Shown here: positions 44,293 to 55,799 of the stretch, in pieces
Position numbering within the stretch: position 1 is the stretch's first letter
Layout: each line of letters begins with the position of its first letter
Translations under genes and position numbers: made by a program
The notes under the pieces: model-generated
The model's input: the letters and a program-made list of their open reading frames with translations, nothing else
Told to the model about the DNA's origin: nothing
Database searches by the model: none
From: Microstegium vimineum
Lineage: Eukaryota > Streptophyta > Magnoliopsida > Poales > Poaceae
DNA: 64,000 bases
NCBI GenBank assembly: GCA_022036555.1
Contig: CM039120.1
Location: forward strand, 15,329,291 to 15,393,290
Reading direction: 5' to 3'

Positions 44293-45249
44293 ACAAGAGG
44301 TATTTTTTTTAATTTCACACATAACTTGGTTTACGTGTCCCATCCTAGAATTGTATTTATTTTGGAACAGAGGGAGTATGTCTCAATCCTGTCAAATTTT
44401 GTGGCAATTATCCAAACAACAGCCACACAATTGTGCCACAATTTAGTAATGAACCAAATAGCTTAATTTTGCAATAGAATGTGACAAGCACAGTGTGACA
44501 AATACTTAACCTTAGGCGTGGCAAAACATGGTTGACAACCAAACATGCGCTTGTACTTCCTACTACAGCCTTTGGCCGATTTTGTGTCTGGAATTAAAAA
44601 GTCTTTAGTCCTGGTTGGTAACGGTCTCTGTCCAACGGCTCTGGTGTTAGTCTGCTTCAGGAGAAACCGTTACCAACCGGGACTAAAGGCCAAACTTTAG
44701 TCCCGGTTCTGGATACCTATCGGGACTAAATCCTTAATCACGGTTTGTGGTCACAACCGGGACTAAAGGATGACCTTTAGTCCAAGTTGTTAATATGAAC
44801 CGGGGTTAAACCTTTGCTCCCCCTGACCTGATCGAGCACTGTGTTCTTGAGAGTGTGTTAATTAGCTCTAGCACAGATCCTGAATTGAGATCGAGCATTA
44901 CTACTAAGGAATCTAAAATGCCTTGGAGGTCATAGTGAACTTTGACCTACTCTAACCTCCACCATTGCTTGAGATATTGAGTTTTCTTATACAATAATTA
45001 ACTATGTGTAGCGACACTTTTATTAAAAAATAGAGTGATTAAAATCTAATACTGTCAATATAAATATGTGATAACATTCACTTAAGAAATATATTTATCT
45101 AAAGTAACAACTCATACAAATTACTATAAAAATAGTAATAAATTTTAAAAATATTGTAAGTTTCATTGTATATGAATGTTTAAGGAACATTTTTCATGAT
45201 AGTTGAAACATAAAACATATATATTTATTTTTTATGCATATGAATTCTT
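44293..45249. other. Transposon-derived intergenic sequence
   Basis: A Stowaway-type right end (TTTTGGAACAGAGGGAGTA, near 44360) without a partner, then the CACTA-like repeats at 44600-44820, then AT-rich sequence. No gene. Confidence 0.45.
44600..44820. repeat. CACTA-type subterminal repeats (GGGACTAAAGG)
   Basis: At least six copies of ACCGGGACTAAA or TTTAGTCCCGGTT in both orientations. This motif set is common near the ends of grass CACTA elements. No terminus was identified. Confidence 0.65.
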
Positions 45250-46500
45250 TGTATATAGCGCCAAATTGGATTAATCACTCACTAAGAGAGGGTTAGAGAG
45301 TGTTTGCAAGGCTCAAAGAAGTGTGTAGTAACAAGCAGAATCAACAACCCTCAATGAAGAGGGCTTGGGGGTATTTATAGCCCCCCAAGAAAAACTAGCC
45401 GTTTTGTAGCCGTTGGGGATACCAGACACGTCCGGTATTCCCCTGTTCAAAATCCAATTAGCAAATACCAGACATGTCCGGTAAGGATACCGGACGTGTA
45501 CGGTATTTACCAGACAGTGCCACTAAGCTTCCATTGCTTGTCTATCTCACTCATAACTCACATAGGTTAGCTTGAGCACTCAAGAAACATTGTCTATGAA
45601 CATGATGCATCCCTCTTAGTAGTACGACATTCCTATAAACTCAAGTTCAAATGAAAGAATGAATTTAAGCTCTTTTGAGTTGCTCTTCTTGGAACCATAG
45701 CCGCTTCTTTCAATCTTCTAGATAGGAGGGTGCAAACCATGTCAATATCATTCCTTTTACTTGAGCATGTGACTTGAGTTCATTTATCAAGTGTAGATAA
45801 ATCCAAATGCACCAAGTCACTTCCCTCAATAAATCCAATAGTGATTTGATCCTTCACACACATATGATCATCATAGCTTGATTGGTACCTCAACTAAATG
45901 CAAGTACTTTCTTCTTCACCCTAGCTAGATTCTTCAGCCGCCAAGACGTCGCTTACCCTTCACCCTTGATTAGTACCTCGAAGACCTTTTCTTTGCTATA
46001 TTCACCATCTCAAGCCTTTTAAATCATATCTTGTGTTGAATCATTCATTAAGCTTGTGATGCATCAATCCCTTCGAATAAAATAAGGTTCTTCTACATGA
46101 GTCATTGATATCCCACAATAGATAAGCCTTATTCATGCATTCCTTGTTGCATTGTTGTCTTGTGCTTGATCTAAATATTTCATACAACAATCCATCATTT
46201 TGGCTTTAAACACTTGAACCAAACACTTGTGAGGCAAATCTTGACCAATCAATATTCTTTCATATGAATCATGGGTGTCCCACAATAGATAAGCCTTTTT
46301 CATGAACTCTTTCTGCATAGTTGTCTTGCAATTGATCTAGTTATCTTATACAACAATACCTCATTTTTGCTTTAAACATTATAACCAAACACTTGTGAGA
46401 TAACCAAGTACATGTCCATAACTTAGAAGACATGTTAGATATTTTAATCGCATTGTCATTCAATCATCCAAACACACTAAGGGACTAGATGCACTTTCAA
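45250..46500 (-). mobile_element. LTR remnant, minus orientation
   Basis: Minus strand starts TTGAAAGTGCATCTAGTCCC at 46500 and has a TATA box (CTATAAATACCC, plus about 45370-45381) with a CCGGTAT/CCGGAC-rich block upstream of it (45420-45520). It contains a ~160-bp tandem duplication (about 46085-46235 and 46236-46405, sharing ATAAGCC and CAAACACTTGTGAG words). Ends not fully defined. Confidence 0.5.
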
Positions 46501-47520
46501 TAAGCAACGAATGCTAGCATTGGACTCACGAAAGGTTTTCAAAGCAACGTCCGATGGATTGAAGACCTCACTAACACGAAGGCGACGAACGCACCAGAGC
46601 GTCCGACGGCAAGGTGATGGACGCGTCCGATGGATAAAAAACAGATTCTGGAGCTCTCTATACTGGCGACGGACGCTGGGTCAGAGCGTCCAATGGAAAC
46701 TTGAAGAGCGTCCATTGGGCGCGACGCAGAACATAACAACTAGTTTTTGAGGGTGGCCTATTTAAGGCCCTTGGCCGGTTCAAGCTCACCCTCTTGCTTC
46801 ATTCTATTCTTGCATACTCTTGTGAGCTATTGAGAACCTCTCCCACTCATCTCTTTGATCATTTGTCCATCCAAGGAGAGATAGAGTGCATCCAAGTGCA
46901 TTTGCTTAGTGAATTGCATCTAGTAGCACTTGGTGTTCGTCTTCACCGCGGTTTTCTTGTTATTCTTGGTGTTTGCCAACACCTAGATGGCTTGGGCGGT
47001 GGAGAAAGCTTCGGCACGAGCTGGTGATTGTTTGTGGCCGGCTTCATCGATTGTGAGAGGGATTGTACCCATCTCGGCGGAGCGCCAAAGGGTAACTCTA
47101 GTGGATTGCTCGTGTCATTGAGTTACCCTCTCTTGTGTTGATTCTTGTGGCGCCCGTGTAGTGGGCTAGGCTTGTGATTGCCTATTAGCCACCGAATCAC
47201 CTAATGAGTGGTCCACACAACGGGGACTAGCTTGGTGGCAACCAAGTGAACCTCAGGAGAAAAATTATTGTGTCACCTTGTCTCTCGGCTACTCTTGGTA
47301 TTCATATTGTGATTGTTTTTTCACATTGACATCTTCACATCACAAGGCATCGGTATAATCACCTCTATCCTCTTTGTATTTACCTTCACTCTTATCTTGT
47401 GTAGCTAGCTCTCTTGTTAATTGTTCTTGCTAGCTCAAATTGGGTATCATAGGTTGTTGCTATTGATTGATAGATACTCAACTAACTAGAATTGCTTGGA
47501 TAGGTGGCTTGCAACCCCTT
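46501..47520 (+). mobile_element. LTR remnant, plus orientation
   Basis: GCGTCC-rich upstream segment, TATTTAAGG box near 46759-46767, then a transcribed-type region (TTGCTTCATTCTATTC..., GAGAGATAGAGTGCATCCAAG). The style is that of gypsy/copia LTRs of grasses. Abuts the minus-oriented LTR head to head. Confidence 0.45.
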
Positions 47521-48056
47521 GTGATACATCCGGCCTAGGTAGGGTTGGCCGAGGCCCGATAAATTGAGGTTGCCCGGACCCCAACAATTCTTAGGCACAC
47601 CTACTCGGAGAAAGGCCCAATCTCCCTAAAAGACTTGTCTGATAGGGGAAGAGTGGCTCTCCCTTTTAAGATGGCTTCCTCCTCCCAAGCTAAGCAAGGT
47701 GGGATTATTCAGAGGCTCACACGGTCGCCGCCCGACTACAACTGGGCCACTTGGCCCATTATTTGTTGCGTCTTTGCTAATGGGTAATAATGGAGGATGT
47801 CCTCATCATTCCCACTCCTTAAACAAGGGCCTAGATCTGATATCAAATGATGAGGAGCGGCCTGATCTTCTGTGAGGTAACTGGTAAGTTCGATCTTTGG
47901 AAAACTCGACGTTGGCGATCCGGCTTCAAATCAGACATGATTCAAACCCTGCAACCGTTACACCACTGCTCCATTGGTTATCAACCAAGAACAACTTGAT
48001 TGACCTCGCTAATAAGGCTTTTCCTGCAAGCGAATCGAAGAACACAAGCAAGAAGG
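47521..48056. other. Sequence left of LTR 1
   Basis: Probably transposon leader sequence (CCGGCCTAGGTAGGGTTGGCC and later words), but no domain can be read. Confidence 0.3.
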
Positions 48057-49167
48057 TGTTGACGCAAAAAGTCGTCGAGGATCTGCGAACACCTCGAGAT
48101 TATACCCGAATTCGATATCCGAGGGTATGCCAATCGATTTGACCAGTTAATCGACACGGACGATAACTAGAACAAGATCTGAACGAGACAACGACGATGT
48201 GCCCAGATGTCAAAGCCACTAGAGTAGAGCTGAACGAGACGACAGCGATGCGCCCGGACATCAAGGCTCAGGTTGCTCAAACGCGGAACTTGCAAGGGTT
48301 GATGGAGGTCGATGAGATGCAGCCCGTCGAAACTTGAAGAACTCGTAGATAGACTAATACTAATGCGGTAAAGGGTAAATTGCTGGAAAGATAAATAAAA
48401 ATAGTAGATTCATTTTGATATGCTTGGATATATTATTTACAGCGCTCCTCGGTACATATTTATACCCCGGTCAGGGGAGTTGTAAGCAGACACGACTCTA
48501 ACTTTCCTAAACAAAACTCCTATTTTAAAGGAAATAAATAACTCGTGCACAACTATATCTTTCCTAACCAAAACTCCTATTTTAAAGGAAATAAATGACT
48601 CGTGCAAGAGTCGGACTCAAAATAATCTATAATAATAATACTGGCGTAAAGCACCAGCTTCCTTATCCGTCTCCCTCGCGATGAAACCTTCCATCGGCAG
48701 ACTTCTTCCAATCTGCAACCTTCTTCTATTGCCATCGGCAGTTCTTTGCTGACGCCAGCCACTTCATCCTGCTTCCATCGGCATCATCATTCATCGACAG
48801 CTTTCCGTCCTCACCGGCAATATTCCTCCTATCAGCAACAGGCTTTGGCTCTCATCGGCAACGCTTTCTTGCCTCCATTAGCAACATTGTTGCCTTCATC
48901 ACATCGATAATGAGCCTCAATTCTTATCGGCAATGTTCTTTCTGTCGGCAACATTCATGTCTCTATCGATAACATCCCCTTGCCTTCATCAACAGTATCT
49001 TCCTGCCTCAATCGGCAACAAGTCCCTGTCTACATCAGCAACACTCTTGCCTTTATCGGCAATCTGACTGGTAATATCCCAATGCCGATAAGGAACGGCA
49101 ACTAGCCTTTTGCCGATCGGCACAATCCTTAGATCATATTGACACGTGCCAAAAAACGGTGTCAACA
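48057..49167 (-). mobile_element. LTR 1 (3' LTR) of the Tat-like gypsy array
   Basis: 1111 bp from TGTTGACG to GTGTCAACA, matching LTR 2 (59064-60055) at both ends and in long internal blocks such as GCGGAACTTGCAAGGGTTGA and AACTCGTAGATA. Minus-strand TATA candidate in the GGTACATATTTATACCCCGG block near 48450-48470. CATCGGCA words recur in it, as across the whole array. Confidence 0.85.
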
Positions 49168-49470
49168 CATGCCCCCCAATTTCAGAGTATAAGATGTCTT
49201 ATGCACCGAAATTTCTTCTACTGCATCTCCTCCAAAATGCCTGCACCACTTCCTTGACTATTACACGTAAGCATTGCAGAGCCACTCTTACAATCCTTCG
49301 ATTTGTATCGAACATCTCCTTTTGTAGCCAACAAATTCATCGGCAGCGCTGCTCCCAGTGCACAAACTCTTCACTCAGCCTGCCGATGCCCCCCAAGTGT
49401 AACAGTTGAAACGCCAGGGCTCACCAAGTGCTGCTCCCAAGCCAAAATGCCCAAGGCCATCGACTCTAGT
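49168..49470 (-). other. 3' internal region with polypurine tract
   Basis: Next to LTR 1 the minus strand reads GAAATTGGGGGGCATG (plus 49168-49183), a polypurine tract directly before the LTR. The same tract lies beside LTR 2 at 60056-60071. No coding seen between it and the second gag. Confidence 0.7.
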
Positions 49471-50099
49471 TACGCTATCGGCAACATATTGACATCTGCC
49501 GATGGATTCTCATCTTTACGCTTTGGCCTCTACTACTTAACTGGAGATTTCCCTCTGGAAGGATTTTCATCGTGACACAAATCTTCTTGGCGCTCACGCT
49601 GCATCCTCCTTCTTTGAGTCTTTGTAAGACCCTTGGGGCACCATTGAGGGAGCTTAGTTCTCCAAATAGGCTGGTACTGTTTCTTATTGCTTGTATTTGC
49701 ACCATTCATATTTGAATCTCTGGAGAATATCTCTTCATCGGACACTCTTGCATCAGCTATCTCTTCAAGCCTTTCTTGACGGCTATGCTTGTCAAGCCTG
49801 TCATGTACATTGAGCTTGCTCCCCAGCCGATCATGCACTGACCCTTTTTCTCTGATCGGCCTACCATAGCTTGATGCCCGATCGTCAAAACGGGGCTTCT
49901 TTTCTGACCGATCGGCAGGGTAGTACCCATTGCATTCAGGGCAATTATCGGCAGTGGGTAGCTTGATGCCTTCTTCCCAGCAATGAACAAAGAAGGGACA
50001 CCTCCAATGATCTTTGTGCCGATGCCACTCTTGGCACCTTTCTTCCTCCTGCTGTCGATATTGCTCTTCCTTCGATCACCGATAATCTTGTCGTGGTCG

Positions 50100-53000
50100 T
50101 CAGTGTGTGATTACGACACCATATGGTGCATGCTTATGTTTCCTAGCGCTGCTGCTCTCATCGACAATCCTCTTGTCCTCTCTATCATCGGTAACCCTTT
50201 TCACCTCGTGCTTAGTTATTTGATGTTCAGGGTCTACCGATGCGCTTTTCATGGCAGCTTCCGATGCCAGCGCTTCAGCCTTTTCACTAGTTTCCACCAT
50301 GTTATTTGGAAACGGGTGTTGGTCGATTTTCATCGGCTTCTGGGCTTTAGAACTTTCAAACTTGATTCGACCAGATTCGATTTCTGATTGCAACTGTTGC
50401 CTAAATACTTTGCAATCATTGGTACTATGCGAAGTCGCATTGTGCCACTTGCAATACCTGATCCTCCTGAGCTCTTCGGCCGACGGAATTACCTGGTTAG
50501 GCGCCAGCTTGATCCGCCCTTCTTGAAGCAACAGATCAAACACCCTATCGGCCTTAGTGATATCAAAGGTGAACCTTTCATCTTCTTCCTGACCGAACGG
50601 ACAAGATACCGCCTTTTTGTTCTCTACCCATTCAACTAAGCCGATACTCGCTTCTTCGTCCAAATCTGTTTTCTTAGTTAAAGACACCTCCTCATCCCAA
50701 TTTCCTCTAGGCTCAAAAACTTTGGTGTCTTGATCGGCAACCCTTCGCACAAGATGGCTTAAGCTTTCAAACTCTTGAGACGCGTATTTGTCCCTGATGT
50801 GCGGCAGTAATCCCTGGCAGGCCAAATCCGTCAATTGCCGATCATCAAGTACCAAGCTATAGCACTTGTTCTTCACATCTCGCAGCCTCTGCACGAAGCT
50901 TTCTACCGATTCATCATTACGCTGCCTCAATTTGACCAAATCGGTAATCTTCTTTTCATGTGCACCAGCAAAGAAGTATTTGTGAAACTGTTTTTCTAGA
51001 TCGGCCCAAGTGATCACAAAATTTGGAGGTAGTGAAATAAACCATGTAAATGCCGACCCGGATAACGATGACAAAAACAATCTTACCCTCAGTTCATCCC
51101 TGCTGGCTGCCTCCCCACATTGGATAATAAATCGGTTAATGTGCTCCATTGTTGACATATGACCTTGTCTAGAAAACTTGGTGAAATCTGGCACTTTGTA
51201 CCGATTTGGGAAGGGGATTAAATCATAAGCTGGAGGGTATGGAGTCCGATAAGAACATGTATCAACCTTAGGCTTGATACCGAATTTCTCTTTCGCTACT
51301 TCGGCAATCTTATCGGCCCAGTACGCATCTTGATCCTGCCGATGCACTGACTGGATGTTGACTGGTTGAGCAGGTTGATGCACCTCTTCATATCTTTGCG
51401 ATGAATAGGCCGGATTAACCGGCTCCTTTGCGGCATCAGTCTGTTGAGTATTATGCATCGTCTTATTTGCCGATGGGAAATTATGAACACCCACTGGGAT
51501 GTACTGTGGCATTATATTCATTGGCTGATATGCCGATGTCTCATTGTGCGCGTTCGCTTTCGAATACTGTGGCAAAATACCACTTATCAGCTGGGGTAGC
51601 GATATCTCACTCTGCAGACTCACTTGCGAGTACTGCAGCAAAATACCACTTATCGGCTGGGGTACCGATATCTTACTCTGCAGACTCGCCGACGGATGAT
51701 ACTGCGAAGCTCTTGCCACTTGGTATCCAGGCTGCACAACTTGCTGCTGAATTGGTAATTGACCGATCCAACTTACATTAGATGTCATCGGCATATGACT
51801 TGCCGATGGCTGATAACCAGCTGGCGCTTGTTGCCCTTGTACCCTTGGATGATCGCAATGATTTGCGGGTACCATAGCTTGAGCAGCCATTGCCGATACA
51901 GGCTGATTAACAGTTGCCATGCCTTGTTGCATCGACAAAGAACCTGCCGATGGTTGCACATACGCTACTCTGGGTATCGCCATCTGAAGATTCCCTGACG
52001 GCAACTGCATCGTTGGAGAGGATGTAGCATAATGCATCGCTGGAACCATCGGCTGTGCAGATGTTGCCGATGCCACGGGAATCTTCCACCCTATATTGTC
52101 ATCTTGGACCAATTTGGAATCAGCAGATGGACTTGGAGGCATACCGTATCCCCACCAGCTGACGGAAGTTGGCTGACTCTGGGTCACAGGTCCAGACATT
52201 GTTGACGCCACCAAATTTGCATTTAATTGAGTAATGTTTGCTGGGCTCGATCTTGGAGACGTGATCTCATCGGCAGATCGGTTCATATGCGGTGAAGACA
52301 CCCTTGGAACCGCCGATCCCTTTACATTCTTATCATACCATTTGGCAACCCTTTTCTTATTTTCTTCAATGCTGATCAAAGCCCTTAACCGATGACTTAC
52401 TAAGTCTTCTAACTCATCTTTCATAAGAGTATCATACTCATCGGGTGACAATTGATCCTGAGAAAACAACCGCCTAGAACCAGTTTTAACTTCCCAAGGT
52501 AGGACAACATCGTGTCCATAGACCAACTGATATGGCGAAACTTTGGTTGCACCATGACATGCCATCCGATACGACCATAGGGCTTCATTCAACACTATAT
52601 GCCACCTTCTAGGGTTTTCTTCAATCTTGCGTTTGATAAGTTTAATAACTCCTTTATTAGTCGCCTCAGCCTGACCGTTAGCTTGGGCATAATAAGGAGA
52701 AGAATTCAATACCTTGAACCCCATACCAGTAGCAAACGCATCAAACTCTCCCGATGTGAACATGGTCCCTTGATCGGTGGTAATAGTCTGATGAATACCG
52801 AATCGGTAAACAATATGCTCTTTTACAAAATCTATCATGTTTGCCGATGTCACCTTCTTCAAAGGAATCGCTTCAACCCACTTTGTGAAGTAATCGGTAG
52901 CGACAAGTATAAACTTATGTCCTTTGCTTGATGGCGGATAAATCTGGCCAATGAGATCAATAGCCCATCCTCTAAACGGCCATGGCTTGATTATAGGATT

Positions 53001-53933
53001 CATTGCCGATGCAGGTGCCCTCTGAACATTACCAAATTTCTGACAATCTTGGCACCCTTTAAAATAGTTGAAGCAATCCTCAAGAATCATCGGCCAATAA
53101 TATCCATTCCGCCTAATCATCCACTTCATTTTGAATGCCGATTGATGCGCTCCACACACACCCTCATGGATCTCGCCCATCAACTCTTTTGATTCTTCTT
53201 TACTAAGGCATCTGAGCAAAACTCCATCAATCGTCCGATAATACAATTCACCGTCAAGGAGCACATACTTAGTAGCTTGAAACCTTAGACGCCTTTCAAC
53301 CTTCTTAGATGGATCCCTTAAGTAATCGGCAATTTCCTTCCTCCAGTCATCGACAACCATCATCGATGTTATGACTTCTTGAATCGGCTGATATCCTGAA
53401 GCATTCTGTGCTAACCGATTGGCCTCTTCATTATGCAACCTGGGAATATGCTCAAGGCGGTATTCCTTGAATTCTTTTAATAACTGTAAACACTTTTCAT
53501 GGGTTGCAATTAAAGCTTCACTTCGGCATTCATATGTCCCAATCAATTGATTAATTACTAACATAGAATCATCGAAGATTTCAACAGCATCGGCACGTAA
53601 CTCCCTGAGTAATTCCAACCCCTTTAACAAAGCCTGGTATTCAGCCTGATTGTTCATTGAGGTAGCAACAATCGGCAATGAAATTTCATACTTCCGTCCC
53701 CGGGGTGAAATTAAGAGAACACCGATACCTGCCCCTTCTTTGCACGTAGACCCATCAAAGAACAAAGTCCAAGGAGCAATCTCTACAGAACTTTCCACAT
53801 TGCAATGCTGAGTAACAAAATCGGCCATCACCTGACCCTTAACGGCCTTAGCCGATTCATACCTTAGATCAAATTCTGAAAGTGCTAGAATCCATTTGCC
53901 GATTCTCCCACTTAATATTGGCATCGATAGCAT
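50100..53933 (-). CDS. RNaseH-integrase fused in frame to a second gag (1277 codons)
   Basis: Starts at the RT/RNaseH linker (MLSMPILSGRIGKW) and includes RNase H (LFFDGSTCKEGAGIGVLL, NNQAEYQALLKGL with the Glu, DDSMLVINQ), the integrase zinc region (H...H in HEGVCGAHQ; CQDCQKFG) and core (IDLIGQI, TDQGTMFTSGEF, ANGQAEATNKGV with D-D-E). After KRVAKWYDKNVKG, where the integrase C-terminus should follow, it passes without a stop near 52315 into gag. That segment is a Pro/Ser/Gln-rich region, then DLIPFPNRYKVPDFTKF, the capsid-like TMEHINRFIIQCGEAA and VKLRQRNDESVESFVQRLR, and the knuckle-like CKWHNATSHSTNDC. The stop is at 50100-50102. Codons homologous to gag continue beyond it with further stops, down to about 49470. 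Confidence 0.85.
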   Translation of the reverse strand: MLSMPILSGRIGKWILALSEFDLRYESAKAVKGQVMADFVTQHCNVESSVEIAPWTLFFDGSTCKEGAGIGVLLISPRGRKYEISLPIVATSMNNQAEYQALLKGLELLRELRADAVEIFDDSMLVINQLIGTYECRSEALIATHEKCLQLLKEFKEYRLEHIPRLHNEEANRLAQNASGYQPIQEVITSMMVVDDWRKEIADYLRDPSKKVERRLRFQATKYVLLDGELYYRTIDGVLLRCLSKEESKELMGEIHEGVCGAHQSAFKMKWMIRRNGYYWPMILEDCFNYFKGCQDCQKFGNVQRAPASAMNPIIKPWPFRGWAIDLIGQIYPPSSKGHKFILVATDYFTKWVEAIPLKKVTSANMIDFVKEHIVYRFGIHQTITTDQGTMFTSGEFDAFATGMGFKVLNSSPYYAQANGQAEATNKGVIKLIKRKIEENPRRWHIVLNEALWSYRMACHGATKVSPYQLVYGHDVVLPWEVKTGSRRLFSQDQLSPDEYDTLMKDELEDLVSHRLRALISIEENKKRVAKWYDKNVKGSAVPRVSSPHMNRSADEITSPRSSPANITQLNANLVASTMSGPVTQSQPTSVSWWGYGMPPSPSADSKLVQDDNIGWKIPVASATSAQPMVPAMHYATSSPTMQLPSGNLQMAIPRVAYVQPSAGSLSMQQGMATVNQPVSAMAAQAMVPANHCDHPRVQGQQAPAGYQPSASHMPMTSNVSWIGQLPIQQQVVQPGYQVARASQYHPSASLQSKISVPQPISGILLQYSQVSLQSEISLPQLISGILPQYSKANAHNETSAYQPMNIMPQYIPVGVHNFPSANKTMHNTQQTDAAKEPVNPAYSSQRYEEVHQPAQPVNIQSVHRQDQDAYWADKIAEVAKEKFGIKPKVDTCSYRTPYPPAYDLIPFPNRYKVPDFTKFSRQGHMSTMEHINRFIIQCGEAASRDELRVRLFLSSLSGSAFTWFISLPPNFVITWADLEKQFHKYFFAGAHEKKITDLVKLRQRNDESVESFVQRLRDVKNKCYSLVLDDRQLTDLACQGLLPHIRDKYASQEFESLSHLVRRVADQDTKVFEPRGNWDEEVSLTKKTDLDEEASIGLVEWVENKKAVSCPFGQEEDERFTFDITKADRVFDLLLQEGRIKLAPNQVIPSAEELRRIRYCKWHNATSHSTNDCKVFRQQLQSEIESGRIKFESSKAQKPMKIDQHPFPNNMVETSEKAEALASEAAMKSASVDPEHQITKHEVKRVTDDREDKRIVDESSSARKHKHAPYGVVITH

Positions 53934-55797
53934 ATACTTAACACATCATCTTTACAGATAACAGTGCATTCAGCCGACAATAAATAATGCCTTAATTTTA
54001 TGCAAGAGAAATATAAGCATAAACATAATTTCTCTATGGCCGAATACCTAGCTTCAGCATCTACCAGCCTTCTGCTCAAATAATATATCACACGTTCTTT
54101 CCCTTCAAATTCCTGGATTAAGGCTGATCCGATAACGCCGTCATCGGTAGACAAATACAACCTAAAAGGCTTCCCGTGTTGAGGTGGAACCAAGACTGGA
54201 GGATTGACCAAATATTTCTTGATCTCTTCCAAGGCTAACTGCTGTTCCTCTTTCCATGTAAACTCTTGATCGGCTTTCAGCTTTAACAACGGGCTAAAAG
54301 ATTTAATCTTACTAGATAAGTTAGATATAAACCTTCTAATGAAATTAATCTTGCCGATCAAGGATTGCAACTCAGTCTTGTTTGTAGGGGCAATCACCTT
54401 ATTAATTGCATCAATAGATTTTCTGCCAATCTCAATCCCTCTTTGATGCACCATGAAACCTAGAAATTGACCTGCTGATACCCCAAATACACACTTATTA
54501 GGATTCATCTTTAGCCCATGTTTCCTTGTGCATTCTAGGATCTTTCGTAAATCGGCAAGATGCTTCTCAAAATTTCCAGGCTTAACCACCGCATCATCAA
54601 TATAGATTTCAACTATCGTACCGATGTACTTATGAAAAATAAAATTCATTGATATCTGATAAGTAGCACTGGCATTCTTCAAGCCAAAAGTCTGTACAAC
54701 CCACTCAAACAAACCGACATGATCTGGACATCTAAAAGCAGTCTTAGATATGTCTTCTTCAGCCATGAATATTTGATTATATCCAGCATTACCATCCATG
54801 AAGCTAATGATTTGATGTCCAGCAGCAGCATCAACCAGCAGATCGGCAACGGGCATAGGATAACCATCCATCGGCATAGCCTTATTGAGATTCCTGAAAT
54901 CAATGCAAACACGTAGTTTTCCATTTTTCTTATATACAGGAACCACATTAGAAATCCATTCGGCATATCGGCATTGCCGAATAAATCCAGCTTCAATTAA
55001 CTTTGTAATTTCAGCTTTAATGTCGGGTAAAATAATAGGGTTGCATCGGCGTGCTGGCTGCTGATAAGGTCGGAAATTATTTTTAATAGGTAACCGATGT
55101 TCAACTATCGATCGGTCTAAACCAGACATCTCTGTATAATTCCAAGCAAAACAATCTTTGTATTCCTTTAATAAATCAGTCAACTGTTGTTTACATTGGG
55201 AATCTAACTTAGCACTAATAAAAGTTGGTCTGGGCTTACTGCCATCGCCGATATATATTTCTAATAAATCATCGGCGGATGTGAACCCCTGCCCCAGTTT
55301 TCCATCATCGGCGAATCGATCCATTAAAACTCTTCTTCAGGACCGACTGCTTGGATCGGTGTAATGCGGTAATCGGCAACTTTGAGGAACTCTGTGTCCC
55401 AAGCTTCACCTGATATGCACCTGGTTTGCTCATAAGTTTCCGATTCTGCCGATGCAACAATTGACGGTGTCTCACTTCGGACGACTTCAATTTTGTCTCC
55501 GACCCACTGCACAAGGCTCTGATGCATAGTGGAAGGATTGCAGCAATTGGCATGGATCCAATCCCTTCCCAGGAGCAAGTTGTAGGTACCTTTGCCACTG
55601 ATCACAAAAAATGTTGTCGGCAAAGTTTTACTGCCGATGGTTAATTCAACACATACGGCTCCCAAAGCTGGCGACACATTGCCTTCAAAATCTTTAAGCT
55701 TCATGTCGGTCTTGACTAAGTCTTGGTCGCCTTTCCCAAGCTTCCTGAACATGACGTACGACATTATGTTGATTGACGCCCCACCATCCACCAACAT
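53912..55797 (-). CDS. Protease and reverse transcriptase of the Tat-like element
   Basis: Protease frame 55797-55324 begins MLVDGGASINIMS (active-site D-G-G instead of D-T/S-G) and has LLLGRDWIHA. RT frame 55324-53912 includes EAGFIRQCRYAEWISNVV, GKLRVCIDFRNLNKA, SFMDGNAGYNQI, KTAFRCP, YIDDAVVK (YxDD catalytic box) and LGFMVHQRGIE. A TAATG overlap joins the two frames. At the RNaseH junction near 53935 one base seems missing (GTGTTAAG), after which the integrase frame takes over. In an active element these would be one polyprotein. Confidence 0.85.
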
Positions 55798-55799
55798 CT

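Noticed and set aside
47830..47856. tRNA-Met primer-binding site (TTGATATCAGATCTAGG on the minus strand)
   Set aside because: It resembles TGGTATCAGAGC, but two mismatches and no LTR ending beside it make it too weak.
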